Source: Chryseobacterium aureum (GTDB lineage: Bacteria > Bacteroidota > Bacteroidia > Flavobacteriales > Weeksellaceae). Taken from it: DNA of 64,000 nt. A model generated the notes under the pieces. The model had not been told where the DNA came from, did no database searches, and worked only from the letters and a program-made list of their open reading frames with translations. Position numbers and translations under genes: made by a program. Shown in pieces: positions 1 to 7,426 of this stretch. Position 1 is the stretch's first letter, and every line of letters starts with the position of its first letter. The stretch lies in assembly GCF_003971235.1 (NCBI RefSeq), contig NZ_CP034661.1, forward strand, positions 4,092,001 through 4,156,000. Reading direction: 5' to 3'.

Positions 1-31
1 TTTGTGCTAACCAAATATACAAATTATGTGC

Positions 32-39
32 TAATTTTG
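32..39 (+). promoter_or_regulatory. -7 box of folA
   Basis: TAATTTTG matches the Bacteroidota -7 consensus TAnnTTTG and ends 15 bases before the folA ATG. No convincing -33 TTG element is visible at normal spacing. Confidence 0.6.
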
Positions 40-54
40 TAAAAAATTATTTGA

Positions 55-552
55 ATGACAACAATAGTGGTGGCAATGGGAGAGAACAATGAAATTGGTT
101 TTGAAAACCAGTTGCTTTGGCATCTTCCCAAAGATTTGAAACATTTTAAAGATATTACTTCAGGACATCCGGTTATAATGGGAAGAAAAACTTATGAAAG
201 TATTGGAAAAGCCCTTCCGAACCGTACCAATATTGTTGTGTCAAGAAAGAAAGACTGGTTTGAGGAAGGAATTCTTATTGTAGGAAGCATCAAAGAAGCA
301 TTGAAATTTGCTAAAAAAATTGATGAGGAAGTTTTTGTTATCGGTGGAGGAAATATCTATGAACAGACAATAGATTCAATAGACAGACTTGAGGTTACTC
401 TAGTGAAAGCAGATCTTGAAGCGGACACATTCTTTCCGAAAATAGATCCGAAAATCTGGGAAAAGACAAACGAAATCTTTCATGAAAAAGACGAGAAGAA
501 TGGCTATGATTTCTTTTTTCAGACGTTTGAAAGAATTAAAAAAGAAGCATAA
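55..552 (+). CDS. folA: dihydrofolate reductase
   Basis: Reduces dihydrofolate to tetrahydrofolate with NADPH, supplying one-carbon cofactors for thymidylate and purine synthesis in the cytoplasm. The 165 residues are the usual length for a chromosomal DHFR. The N-terminus carries the typical start of the fold (TIVVAMGENNEIG), followed by LLWHLPKDLKHFK, the GRKTYESIG nucleotide-binding motif and FVIGGGNIYEQ near residue 98. The ATG lies just after a -7 box. The next gene is co-directional across a repeat-filled gap. Identification is firm; nothing unusual is seen in the protein. Confidence 0.97.
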   Translation: MTTIVVAMGENNEIGFENQLLWHLPKDLKHFKDITSGHPVIMGRKTYESIGKALPNRTNIVVSRKKDWFEEGILIVGSIKEALKFAKKIDEEVFVIGGGNIYEQTIDSIDRLEVTLVKADLEADTFFPKIDPKIWEKTNEIFHEKDEKNGYDFFFQTFERIKKEA

Positions 553-653
553 TTGTCAATAGTGAATTTTTGCTTCGCAAAGTGAATCGTGAATTTCTCA
601 CAGGGACAAAAATTAAAAAGCGTAGCGAATTGACCATTCACAATTGACTTTTT
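553..653. repeat. heptad-repeat locus A with complementary arms
   Basis: The gap between folA and the TPR gene is built of 7-bp steps: GTGAATT-like words at 553-594 and ATTGACC/ATTCACA/ATTGACT at 629-649. The left segment 555-567 pairs with 636-648 with one mismatch in 13 bases. Between the arms lies a small hairpin TTTGC-ttc-GCAAA at 570-582. It belongs to the same class of structure as the other heptad loci in this window. Confidence 0.65.
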
Positions 654-675
654 GAACTTTAAGACCTAAATTTAT

Positions 676-683
676 TATCTTTG
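676..683 (+). promoter_or_regulatory. -7 box of the TPR membrane protein gene
   Basis: TATCTTTG matches TAnnTTTG; a TTG at 652-654 sits 21 bases upstream, compatible with a Bacteroidota -33 element. The ATG at 702 follows a leader of about 13 bases. Confidence 0.65.
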
Positions 684-701
684 CACTTCTAAAATTTAAT
701 A

Positions 702-1271
702 ATGAATAAATACATAAAAATTGCAGTAGCAGCAGTTCTTATCCTGTTAGGACTTTATATGATGATTTTCACAAGAAATCTGGGATGGGGTATTGTTGTT
801 TTTCTTTTGGCTGCATTCCCAATCTTACTATTCTTTAAAAATGAATATATTCTGCTGGCATTCTGGCAATTGAGAAAACAAAATATGGAGAAAGCTGGTG
901 AATGGCTGGCGAAAATTACAGATTATAAAGGACAGCTTCATAAAACCCAATACGGATATTTCCACTATTTGTGCGGATTAACGCAAGCTCAGGATCACCC
1001 TGCAAAAGTAGAACCTTTCATGAAGAAAGCCCTGGAATATGGTTTGAATATGAAGCACGACAGAGCAATGGCTACTTTAAATCTTGCGGCTGCGGCTATT
1101 TCTAAAGGCAGAAAGCAGGAAGGGCAGAAGCTGCTGGAAGAAGCAAAAAGACTGGACAGCGCAGGAATGATGACAGATCAGATCAAAATGATGAAAGAAC
1201 AGTTGAAAATGCCGACCATGCAGAAGCACATGCACAATCCTAATATGAGAAACAGAGGAAAATTCTTCTAA
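702..1271 (+). CDS. membrane-anchored TPR-like protein of unknown role
   Basis: I do not recognise a named family. The 189 residues start with two hydrophobic segments (about 6-23 and 27-44). A soluble part follows with helix-turn-helix repeats of TPR character: the segments around MEKAGEWLAKI, VEPFMKKALEYG, ATLNLAAAAISKGRKQEGQKLLEEAKRL each look like one TPR helix pair. The C-terminus is Met- and basic-rich (about 165-189). The topology suggests an inner-membrane scaffold with the repeats on one side. It has its own promoter and is followed by a terminator. Confidence 0.8.
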   Translation: MNKYIKIAVAAVLILLGLYMMIFTRNLGWGIVVFLLAAFPILLFFKNEYILLAFWQLRKQNMEKAGEWLAKITDYKGQLHKTQYGYFHYLCGLTQAQDHPAKVEPFMKKALEYGLNMKHDRAMATLNLAAAAISKGRKQEGQKLLEEAKRLDSAGMMTDQIKMMKEQLKMPTMQKHMHNPNMRNRGKFF

Positions 1272-1289
1272 TCCGAAAAAATAAAATTC

Positions 1290-1317
1290 AAAAGCATCTG
1301 AAAAAGGTGCTTTTTTT
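1290..1317 (+). terminator. intrinsic terminator of the TPR gene
   Basis: AAAAGCATC pairs with GGTGCTTTT (nine pairs including one G-U), loop TGAAAAA, followed by a T run that continues to 1317. It also separates this gene from the convergent TRIC channel gene. Confidence 0.8.
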
Positions 1318-1334
1318 ATATCTGTGAAATAGGT

Positions 1335-1967
1335 TTACATTTCCGAATTCTGATCATATCCATAAAATTTAGGCATCTGCCAGTGGTATTTTACAGCAAA
1401 TGTTCTTATGGCAACGATGAGTAAAATAGTAAAGATTTGTATAAATGTATATGACAGTGTCGTATATCTGGTCATCAACAAAAATGCTGAACCTCCCAAT
1501 ATACAGGCTGTAGCATAAATTTCTTTCCTGAAAATCAAGGGGATCCTGTTGAGCAGGATATCCCGGATAATCCCTCCAAAGCATCCGGTGATTGTCCCTA
1601 GTGCAATACAGATCATAGGATGGATTCCTGCATTTAATCCTTTCTGAACGCCGATAATGGTAAATAATCCAAGCCCGAAGCTGTCGAAGATAAATAAGGT
1701 GACCTTAAAGTTTTTCTCCAGAGATTTGAATACCATGGAAAAAATACTGGTTACGAGAATCAGGGCACACATCAGAAGGTCGTGCATCCAGAATACCGGA
1801 ATATCCAGCAATAGATCTCTTACCGTTCCTCCACCTACAGAAGTTACAAATGCAATAATAAGAACCCCGAACGGATCAAGCCGTTTCTGCATCGCTGCGA
1901 AACTTCCGGACATGGAAAAGGCAATGGTCCCCAGGACTTCTATTGCAAAATTGAACTGTTCGTGCAT
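1335..1967 (-). CDS. TRIC-type cation channel family protein (YadS/UPF0126)
   Basis: The 210-residue protein is almost entirely hydrophobic with about seven membrane segments. It contains two Gly-rich repeats typical of the family: GGGTVRDLLLDIPVFW near residue 46 and GGIIRDILLNRIPLIF near residue 131. The internal duplication and these GG(T/I)(V/I)RD motifs define the prokaryotic trimeric intracellular cation channel family. It is last in a minus-strand cluster with ddl, a secreted protein and coaD, separated from coaD by a 105-base repeat locus. Physiological role is not deducible here. Confidence 0.88.
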   Translation of the reverse strand: MHEQFNFAIEVLGTIAFSMSGSFAAMQKRLDPFGVLIIAFVTSVGGGTVRDLLLDIPVFWMHDLLMCALILVTSIFSMVFKSLEKNFKVTLFIFDSFGLGLFTIIGVQKGLNAGIHPMICIALGTITGCFGGIIRDILLNRIPLIFRKEIYATACILGGSAFLLMTRYTTLSYTFIQIFTILLIVAIRTFAVKYHWQMPKFYGYDQNSEM

Positions 1968-1972
1968 ATATT

Positions 1973-2061
1973 ATGAATGATAAATGATAATTGATGAATG
2001 ATTTTTTTTGCTTAAGCAAATTCTTGGCCATTGTATCAATTATCATTTATCGCTTATCAAA
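1973..2061. repeat. heptad-repeat locus B, two 28-bp arms
   Basis: Left arm 1973-2000 is four heptads of the form ATnAnTG; right arm 2034-2061 is four heptads of the form TATCnnT. The segment GATAAATGATAATTGAT at 1979-1995 is exactly complementary to 2035-2051, giving a 17-bp perfect stem across a 39-base spacer. The spacer contains a second small palindrome TTTGC-ttaa-GCAAA-like, resembling that in locus A. Confidence 0.8.
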
Positions 2062-2072
2062 TATTGTTTAGT

Positions 2073-2537
2073 TTATCTCTCCACTCTTACCGAGTCCGGA
2101 ACCATCAGTTCATATTCGCCGCCGTGATTGATCACTTCTCTTACAATGCTGCTGCTGATGAAAGATTTTCCTGAAGAGGTCAGTAAAAATACGGTCTCCA
2201 GTTTTTTGTGAGCTAAAGTTCTGTTGGTATGGGCAATCGCTTTTTCGAATTCAAAATCGGCTGGGTTTCTCAGTCCACGGATAATGTACTGAGCATTTTT
2301 TTCAAAGCAGTAATCTACCGTTAAGCCTTCGAATGAGTCTACTTCCACATTGGGAAATTCTGCCACTGAATTTTGAATGAATTCCATCCTTTTTTCAAGA
2401 GGAAACATATATTTCTTTTGAGAATTCTGGCCGATCGCAATAATTAATTTATCAAACAGCGGTGCCGCTCTTTCTATAATGTCGTAATGTCCCAAGGTAA
2501 TAGGATCAAATGATCCAGGGAAAACAGCAATTTTCAT
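2073..2537 (-). CDS. coaD: phosphopantetheine adenylyltransferase
   Basis: Transfers AMP to 4'-phosphopantetheine, the penultimate step of coenzyme A synthesis. The 154 residues are full length for the family. Motifs seen: FPGSFDPITLGHYDII at the N-terminus with the T-x-G-H nucleotidyltransferase signature, the YIIRGLRNPADFEFE segment in the middle and SSGKSFISSSIVREV near the end. It starts only three bases after the stop of the upstream secreted protein gene, so it is co-transcribed with that gene and ddl. Identification is firm. Confidence 0.97.
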   Translation of the reverse strand: MKIAVFPGSFDPITLGHYDIIERAAPLFDKLIIAIGQNSQKKYMFPLEKRMEFIQNSVAEFPNVEVDSFEGLTVDYCFEKNAQYIIRGLRNPADFEFEKAIAHTNRTLAHKKLETVFLLTSSGKSFISSSIVREVINHGGEYELMVPDSVRVER

Positions 2538-2540
2538 ATT

Positions 2541-2990
2541 CTAGTTGTTTTCGTTTGATTTTTCGTAAAACAGCCTTAGGTTTTCAATATTGAGGCTGCA
2601 GTTGTTATTTAGAACCTGATTGGAAGACAGATTTAAAATCAAATCATTTCTTCCTATAATTTTTGAATTTTTGTAAACTTTGTCAATAGGATGAAACTTA
2701 ATCTTACTTTCAAAAACTCCACTTTCATTTTTCTTGATAATTCCTGAAAACAAGATTTTGTTGTCCAGAGAACTGATTTCAAAATAATTGGGAACTGTTT
2801 CATTATCAATGATAACATCGTTTTTTTTAACATAATTGAAACACTTCTGATCATTAAGATAAACAGTAGCAGCATCAAATTTAACGCTTTGGGGTTCAGT
2901 CGAATTCTTAGGCAGTTGTAATTCAAGAGTTTTGTAGTTCTGTGCAAACGCCAAAGAAGAAACAAATAATGAAATAGTAAGAAGCCTCAT
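2541..2990 (-). CDS. secreted hypothetical protein
   Basis: I do not recognise the family. The first 16 residues (MRLLTISLFVSSLAFA) form a classical signal peptide with an AxA-like cleavage site before QNY. The mature 133 residues are rich in Asn, Lys and Ile with alternating hydrophobic residues, which suggests a beta-sandwich. There are two cysteines only, in QKCFNY and NNNCSL. It sits seven bases after ddl and three bases before coaD, so it is a member of the ddl-coaD transcription unit, but the context gives no clear function. Confidence 0.82.
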   Translation of the reverse strand: MRLLTISLFVSSLAFAQNYKTLELQLPKNSTEPQSVKFDAATVYLNDQKCFNYVKKNDVIIDNETVPNYFEISSLDNKILFSGIIKKNESGVFESKIKFHPIDKVYKNSKIIGRNDLILNLSSNQVLNNNCSLNIENLRLFYEKSNENN

Positions 2991-2997
2991 GATTTGA

Positions 2998-3987
2998 TTA
3001 CTTATTCAGTGCTTTTTCTACTTCATTTCCACAAAGATCCATAATGGAAATTCCATAATGTCTTGCCTGCTGAGGAAGAATACTTGCAGGAGAGAACCCC
3101 GGATTGGTATTCATTTCAAGCATATAAGGGATTCCGTTCATCAGGATAAATTCACTTCTTGAGAAACCGCTCATTCCTAATGAGTTGTAGGCTCTTTTGG
3201 CAATTTCTTCTACTCTTTTTGTGGTTTCTTCGTCAATTCTTGCCGGGGTAATTTCTTCAGAAGCGCCTTCGTACTTCGCTTCATAATCAAAGAACTCATT
3301 GGTAGGAACAATTTCTGTAATTCCTAAGACGATGGTTTCCCCTTTAAAATCAATAACTCCTACAGAAACTTCCATCCCATCCAGGAAGCTTTCAATCAGG
3401 ATTTCATCATCTTCTTTAAAGGCAATTTCTGTAGCGGCAATCAGTTCCGATTTTTCTTTTACCTTAGAAATTCCCAGAGAAGATCCTGATTGGTTAGGTT
3501 TAACAAATAAAGGAAGGTTAAGTTCAGACACAATCTCATCTACATTGATATTTTCTCCTTTTCTTAAATAAATGCTTTTTGCAGAAGGGATTCCATATTT
3601 TGATAAAACAGCAAGAGTATCTTTTTTATTGAAGGTAAGGGCGCTCTGATAAAAGTCACAACCTGTGTATTTTTGGCCGATAGCATCCCAGTAAGCCTGA
3701 AGAATTCCGTTTTCTCCCGGAGTTCCGTGGATGATATTGAAACAGACATCAAATTGTAAGGTTTCTCCATTATCTAAAGTCACAGAAAAATCTCCTCTGT
3801 TGATGGCATATTTTTGATCATTTTCACCTAAAAAATACCATTCATCTTTAAGAACGATTACTTTATATACGTCATAGAGATTTCTGTCTAAAGAATCATA
3901 AATCAATTGTCCGCTTTTTAAAGAAACGACATATTCATCAGAATAGCCTCCCATTACTACGGCAACACTTTTTTTATTCATAACCAT
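2998..3987 (-). CDS. ddl: D-alanine--D-alanine ligase
   Basis: Joins two D-Ala with ATP to make the dipeptide terminus of peptidoglycan precursors; cytoplasmic. The 329-residue protein has the ATP-grasp layout: N-terminal VVMGGYSDEYVVSLKSG, the lid region with FVKPNQSGSSLGISKV near 162-177, and the metal-binding end NGIPYMLEMNTNPGFSP near 285-301. Translation can start at 3987 (MVMNKK) or at 3981 (MNKK); the second is more family-like, and both lie downstream of a -7 box at 4004-4011. It heads the ddl-secreted protein-coaD unit. Confidence 0.96.
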   Translation of the reverse strand: MVMNKKSVAVVMGGYSDEYVVSLKSGQLIYDSLDRNLYDVYKVIVLKDEWYFLGENDQKYAINRGDFSVTLDNGETLQFDVCFNIIHGTPGENGILQAYWDAIGQKYTGCDFYQSALTFNKKDTLAVLSKYGIPSAKSIYLRKGENINVDEIVSELNLPLFVKPNQSGSSLGISKVKEKSELIAATEIAFKEDDEILIESFLDGMEVSVGVIDFKGETIVLGITEIVPTNEFFDYEAKYEGASEEITPARIDEETTKRVEEIAKRAYNSLGMSGFSRSEFILMNGIPYMLEMNTNPGFSPASILPQQARHYGISIMDLCGNEVEKALNK

Positions 3988-4003
3988 ATAGTATCAATTA
4001 AGG

Positions 4004-4011
4004 CAAATTTA
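4004..4011 (-). promoter_or_regulatory. -7 box of the ddl-coaD unit
   Basis: On the minus strand the sequence reads TAAATTTG, a perfect TAnnTTTG match, 16 bases upstream of the ddl ATG at 3987. Confidence 0.65.
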
Positions 4012-4103
4012 ATCATTTTATACAATGCAATATGGGAAATCGGCAAATTTTAAAATCAAAAGTGAATTGTGTTAAATAAAAAGTCCATTCTAAAATTATT
4101 AGC

Positions 4104-4111
4104 TATATTTG
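4104..4111 (+). promoter_or_regulatory. -7 box of the PASTA protein gene
   Basis: TATATTTG matches TAnnTTTG. It lies between a possible GTG start at 4069 and the ATG at 4138, so transcripts from it can only use the ATG. Confidence 0.6.
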
Positions 4112-4137
4112 CGGTTATAATTAAAGTATTTTTAAGT

Positions 4138-5226
4138 ATGCTTAAATCACTTTTCAATTGGAAAGTTTTACTGAATTTAGTAGTAGCCATCGGTATTTTC
4201 GTAGGCCTTGTATGGCTTACATTTCGCTGGTTGGAATACCATACTAATCACGGTCAGGAAATTCCTGTTCCCAATATTGTAAATAAATCGGTACATGATG
4301 CCGTTAAAATATTAGATGATACAGGACTGGAATATGAAGTAGACAGTGCCAATTATGACCCGAAATACAGACCTTTCCAGGTGTTAATGGTATATCCTGC
4401 ACCCGGTTCCCGTGTGAAAGACGGAAGAACTGTAACACTTAAAGTAAACCCGAGAACCTGGGCGCCTATTGCTGTGCCGAATGTTATCAATAAATATTCA
4501 GGACTGGCATTCCAGAGGCTGGACCAGGTAGGTCTGAAGATCGGAGATACCATCTATGAACCAAGCATTCAGAAAGATGCTCTTTTAAGAATATTGTATA
4601 AAGGAAATGCAGTGAACCCGGGAACCCGTTTACCTAGATTCTCCATCATTGATGTAGTAGTAGGTTCCGGTCCTATGAGAAACATTTCGATTCCTAATGT
4701 AGTAGGGCTTACGGTAAAAGAGGCAAGAGCTATAATTACCAAAAGCATGTTTGAAGTAGGGTTGGTAGAACATGAAGATGGAAGTAAAGATGAATCTGAT
4801 ATCATTTATTATCAGGATCCTGCTTCCGGAGATGTTCGTGATCAGGGAATGCAGATAGACCTTTGGGCGAGTAAGAAAACTCCGGCAGAGCTGAGAGGTA
4901 AGATTGAACAGCTGAATTCTATCTACAGAATGAAAGTGGATACTTCACTTCCTCCGGTACGGTATGAAGAGGTAAACACGGAGCCTAGCTACGAAGCTCC
5001 TCCAGTACCTGCTCCTGCGCCTAGAAGAGAGACTCCGAAACCTGAAGTTCCGAAAACTGAGACTCCTAAGACTCAGACTTCAACTTCAAAACCTGCAGGT
5101 CAGGGAACAGAGAAGCCTAAAACTTCTATGACTCCTGCTACAGGAAATACAGCCAAGCCGGCTGGTGCTGCTACTACCCAACAGCCTGCTCAAAAGCCTA
5201 AAGCTAAGAAGGTAGTCGTAGAATAA
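4138..5226 (+). CDS. membrane-anchored PASTA-domain protein
   Basis: One membrane helix near the N-terminus (VLLNLVVAIGIFVGLVWLTF) is followed by three PASTA-type repeats, recognisable by IPVPNIVNKSVHDAVKIL, IAVPNVINKYSGLAFQRL and ISIPNVVGLTVKEARAII. A Pro/Lys/Thr-rich disordered tail of about 80 residues ends the protein. PASTA repeats bind peptidoglycan or muropeptides in known cases, which fits the divergent ddl next door, but there is no kinase or transpeptidase domain here. The frame is open from a GTG at 4069; I chose the ATG at 4138 because a -7 box lies between the two. The tail has an Ala/Pro/Lys composition unlike the rest. Confidence 0.88.
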   Translation: MLKSLFNWKVLLNLVVAIGIFVGLVWLTFRWLEYHTNHGQEIPVPNIVNKSVHDAVKILDDTGLEYEVDSANYDPKYRPFQVLMVYPAPGSRVKDGRTVTLKVNPRTWAPIAVPNVINKYSGLAFQRLDQVGLKIGDTIYEPSIQKDALLRILYKGNAVNPGTRLPRFSIIDVVVGSGPMRNISIPNVVGLTVKEARAIITKSMFEVGLVEHEDGSKDESDIIYYQDPASGDVRDQGMQIDLWASKKTPAELRGKIEQLNSIYRMKVDTSLPPVRYEEVNTEPSYEAPPVPAPAPRRETPKPEVPKTETPKTQTSTSKPAGQGTEKPKTSMTPATGNTAKPAGAATTQQPAQKPKAKKVVVE

Positions 5227-5249
5227 GATCAGATTAATAGCAAAAATAC

Positions 5250-5280
5250 AGGCTTCAACTCTAACATGTTGAAGCCTTTT
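5250..5280 (+). terminator. intrinsic terminator after the PASTA gene
   Basis: AGGCTTCAAC (5250-5259) pairs exactly with GTTGAAGCCT (5268-5277), loop TCTAACAT, then TTTT. It lies only 20 bases before the next start codon, and I see no -7 box between, so the pseudouridine synthase may depend on readthrough. Confidence 0.85.
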
Positions 5281-5299
5281 GTGTAAAAAATATAAAACA

Positions 5300-6373
5300 A
5301 TGTCAGAAGATAACGAAGATTTTTTAGATGAAGAATTATTAGAATCCAACAGTATTGAAAACATAGATATTGACGAGGAAAATAAAGGATTGTATGAGCA
5401 TCTTAATATCACTGTAGACAGCAAGCAGGAACCCCTGAGAATTGACAAGTTCCTTTTAATCTACAGACAGAATTCTTCAAGAAATAAAATTTCCCAGACC
5501 TGCAGAGCCGGAAACGTTATCGTGAATGGGACTGCGGTAAAACAGAACTACCGTGTAAAGCCGGGAGATCAGATCTCTGTACTGCTTACCCATCCTCCGA
5601 GAGAGAATGTTATAATTCCTCAGGATATCCCGGTGAATATCGTTTATGAAGACGATGATCTTGTAGTAGTGGATAAGGAAGCAGGAATGGTTGTCCACCC
5701 CGGATTTGGAAACTGGGACGGAACATTGGTGAATGCGCTTGCTTTTCATTTTGAAAAGAATGGTGAAAAATCTGATCTTGACAGAGTAGGCCTTGTTCAC
5801 AGGATTGATAAAGATACCTCCGGACTGCTGGTGATTGCCAAAAATGAATATGCATTGAGCTTTCTGGCCAAACAATTCTTTAACCGTACTACCAAGAGAT
5901 TATACTGGGCTTTTGTATGGGGAAATATGCAGGATGATGAAGGTACGATAAGAGGCCATATCGGAAGGCATCCTAAGAACAGAATGCAGATGTCCGTTTA
6001 TGAAGACGGAAGTCAGGGAAAACATGCTGTGACGCATTATAAAGTTCTTGAGAGGTTTAAATACATGACCTGGGTAGAATGTAAGCTAGAGACAGGAAGA
6101 ACGCATCAGATCAGAGCGCATTTCAGACACATCGGGCATACTTTGTTCAATGATGAAAGATATGAAGGACATACGCCTTTAAGAGGGGTGAATCTTCCGA
6201 AATATAAACAATTTATAAAAAATGTTTTTGAGATTTTGCCAAGACACGCTCTTCATGCCCATACCCTCGGATTTATACACCCGACAACAAAAAAGGAATT
6301 ATATTTTGAGAGCCCAATGCCCAAAGATATGGCGGATGCTGTAAAAAAATGGAGAAATTATTTAGAAAACTAA
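5300..6373 (+). CDS. RluD-family 23S rRNA pseudouridine synthase
   Basis: Isomerises uridines to pseudouridine in structured RNA, probably in 23S rRNA. After an acidic N-terminal extension of about 40 residues comes an S4 RNA-binding domain (LRIDKFLLIYRQNSSRNKISQ). The catalytic domain follows with the signature HRIDKDTSGLLVIAKN, whose Asp is the nucleophile, and with LETGRTHQIRAHF. Length (357 residues) and architecture fit the RluA/RluD group. A longer frame from a TTG at 5279 is rejected because that codon overlaps the terminator tail. It lies downstream of the PASTA gene. Confidence 0.93.
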   Translation: MSEDNEDFLDEELLESNSIENIDIDEENKGLYEHLNITVDSKQEPLRIDKFLLIYRQNSSRNKISQTCRAGNVIVNGTAVKQNYRVKPGDQISVLLTHPPRENVIIPQDIPVNIVYEDDDLVVVDKEAGMVVHPGFGNWDGTLVNALAFHFEKNGEKSDLDRVGLVHRIDKDTSGLLVIAKNEYALSFLAKQFFNRTTKRLYWAFVWGNMQDDEGTIRGHIGRHPKNRMQMSVYEDGSQGKHAVTHYKVLERFKYMTWVECKLETGRTHQIRAHFRHIGHTLFNDERYEGHTPLRGVNLPKYKQFIKNVFEILPRHALHAHTLGFIHPTTKKELYFESPMPKDMADAVKKWRNYLEN

Positions 6374-6393
6374 AAATATATTGAGAATTTTTT

Positions 6394-6401
6394 TATATTT
6401 G
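6394..6401 (+). promoter_or_regulatory. -7 box of the PorP/SprF gene
   Basis: TATATTTG matches TAnnTTTG and places the transcript start near 6407, which excludes the TTG at 6407 as start codon and supports the ATG at 6425. Confidence 0.65.
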
Positions 6402-6424
6402 TTGAATTGAAATCAAGATTTGTT

Positions 6425-7375
6425 ATGAGAAAACTATATGCTATCGTATGTTTAGCTCTTTTGTCAAATGCATACAAAGCACAAGAATCACTACCATACT
6501 ATCAGCAATATCTTTTGGATGGTGAGTTCCTGTTCAACCCAGCTCAATACGGAAAGACAGATTACGTACAGCTCAACGCCAACTATCAACAACAATTTTC
6601 AAAGTTCAACAACTCTCCGAATGTACAGTCAATCGGGATTAATGCGAATATCTTTGATAGAGTAGGTGCTGGTATTTCTGTGTTCAGAGATAGTAACGGA
6701 CCTATTTCTGCAGGGGGAATTACAGCGGGTGCTTCATATTTTATTCCTCTAAGTAGTGAAGGGGACAGAAAAGACCAGTTCTCTTTCGGTACAAGTGTTA
6801 ACTTTTATAACATGAACTTTGATTATTCAAAAATCAATACTGAAGAAGGAGGTGATCCATTATTGAGAGGTGAAGAAAGTAATATCTTCATGGTGTATGC
6901 CAACTTCGGTTTGGCGGCTACCTACAGAGGTTTATTCGGGGGTGTTTCCGTAAATGATATCGCATTAAGTAATGATGCTTCTATCGTAAACAACTACGAG
7001 CCTTCTCCAATTAAATTCTTCTTAAACTTAGGATATAACTGGAACATTGCTGATAATATTACCATTGCACCATCAGCATTGATCAACCTTAATACCAACT
7101 CAACGAGAATGATCGACTGGAACCTAATGGCGACTTTCTCTAATGACATCAATGCATTCTCTTTCGGGGTAAGCTACAGAACGGTTCAAAACAGATTTGA
7201 TAACCAGAACCTGAGCATCTCTCCCATTGTAAAAGTAAGATTCAACAAATTCATGATCGGAGCTACTTATAACCTTGGATTATCTGATATCCAAAGCTAC
7301 GGAGGAAACAGCTTCATGATTGGTCTTGGTTATAACTTTGACAATTTTATTAATGCCAGAGGATTTAGATATTAA
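6425..7375 (+). CDS. PorP/SprF family outer-membrane protein
   Basis: The protein has a signal peptide (MRKLYAIVCLALLSNAYKAQ) and then the sequence ESLPYYQQYLLDGEFLFNPAQYG. This is the conserved opening of the PorP/SprF family, whose members partner with type IX secretion or with secreted surface proteins in Bacteroidota. The rest (about 297 residues) alternates polar and aromatic residues as in a beta-barrel and ends in a Tyr/Phe-rich C-terminus (FDNFINARGFRY). No other type IX component is adjacent, so this may serve a single substrate elsewhere. The start at 6425 is fixed by the -7 box. Confidence 0.93.
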   Translation: MRKLYAIVCLALLSNAYKAQESLPYYQQYLLDGEFLFNPAQYGKTDYVQLNANYQQQFSKFNNSPNVQSIGINANIFDRVGAGISVFRDSNGPISAGGITAGASYFIPLSSEGDRKDQFSFGTSVNFYNMNFDYSKINTEEGGDPLLRGEESNIFMVYANFGLAATYRGLFGGVSVNDIALSNDASIVNNYEPSPIKFFLNLGYNWNIADNITIAPSALINLNTNSTRMIDWNLMATFSNDINAFSFGVSYRTVQNRFDNQNLSISPIVKVRFNKFMIGATYNLGLSDIQSYGGNSFMIGLGYNFDNFINARGFRY

Positions 7376-7390
7376 TTCATTTAATTTAAA

Positions 7391-7398
7391 TAAATTTG
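7391..7398 (+). promoter_or_regulatory. -7 box of hemW, overlapping the porP terminator
   Basis: TAAATTTG is a perfect TAnnTTTG match. The expected transcript start (about 7403-7405) lies inside the left arm of the terminator hairpin at 7399-7420, so a transcript begun here could not form the full hairpin. Confidence 0.5.
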
Positions 7399-7426
7399 AG
7401 CTCTGAAATTTTTCAGGGCTTTTTTT
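7399..7426 (+). terminator. intrinsic terminator after the PorP/SprF gene
   Basis: AGCTCTGAA pairs with TTCAGGGCT (one G-U), short loop, followed by a T run to 7426. The T run touches the hemW ATG at 7427. Confidence 0.8.

Noticed and set aside
5477-5875. A 132-codon minus-strand frame inside the pseudouridine synthase
   Set aside because: Antisense shadow of conserved codons; no own promoter or domain.
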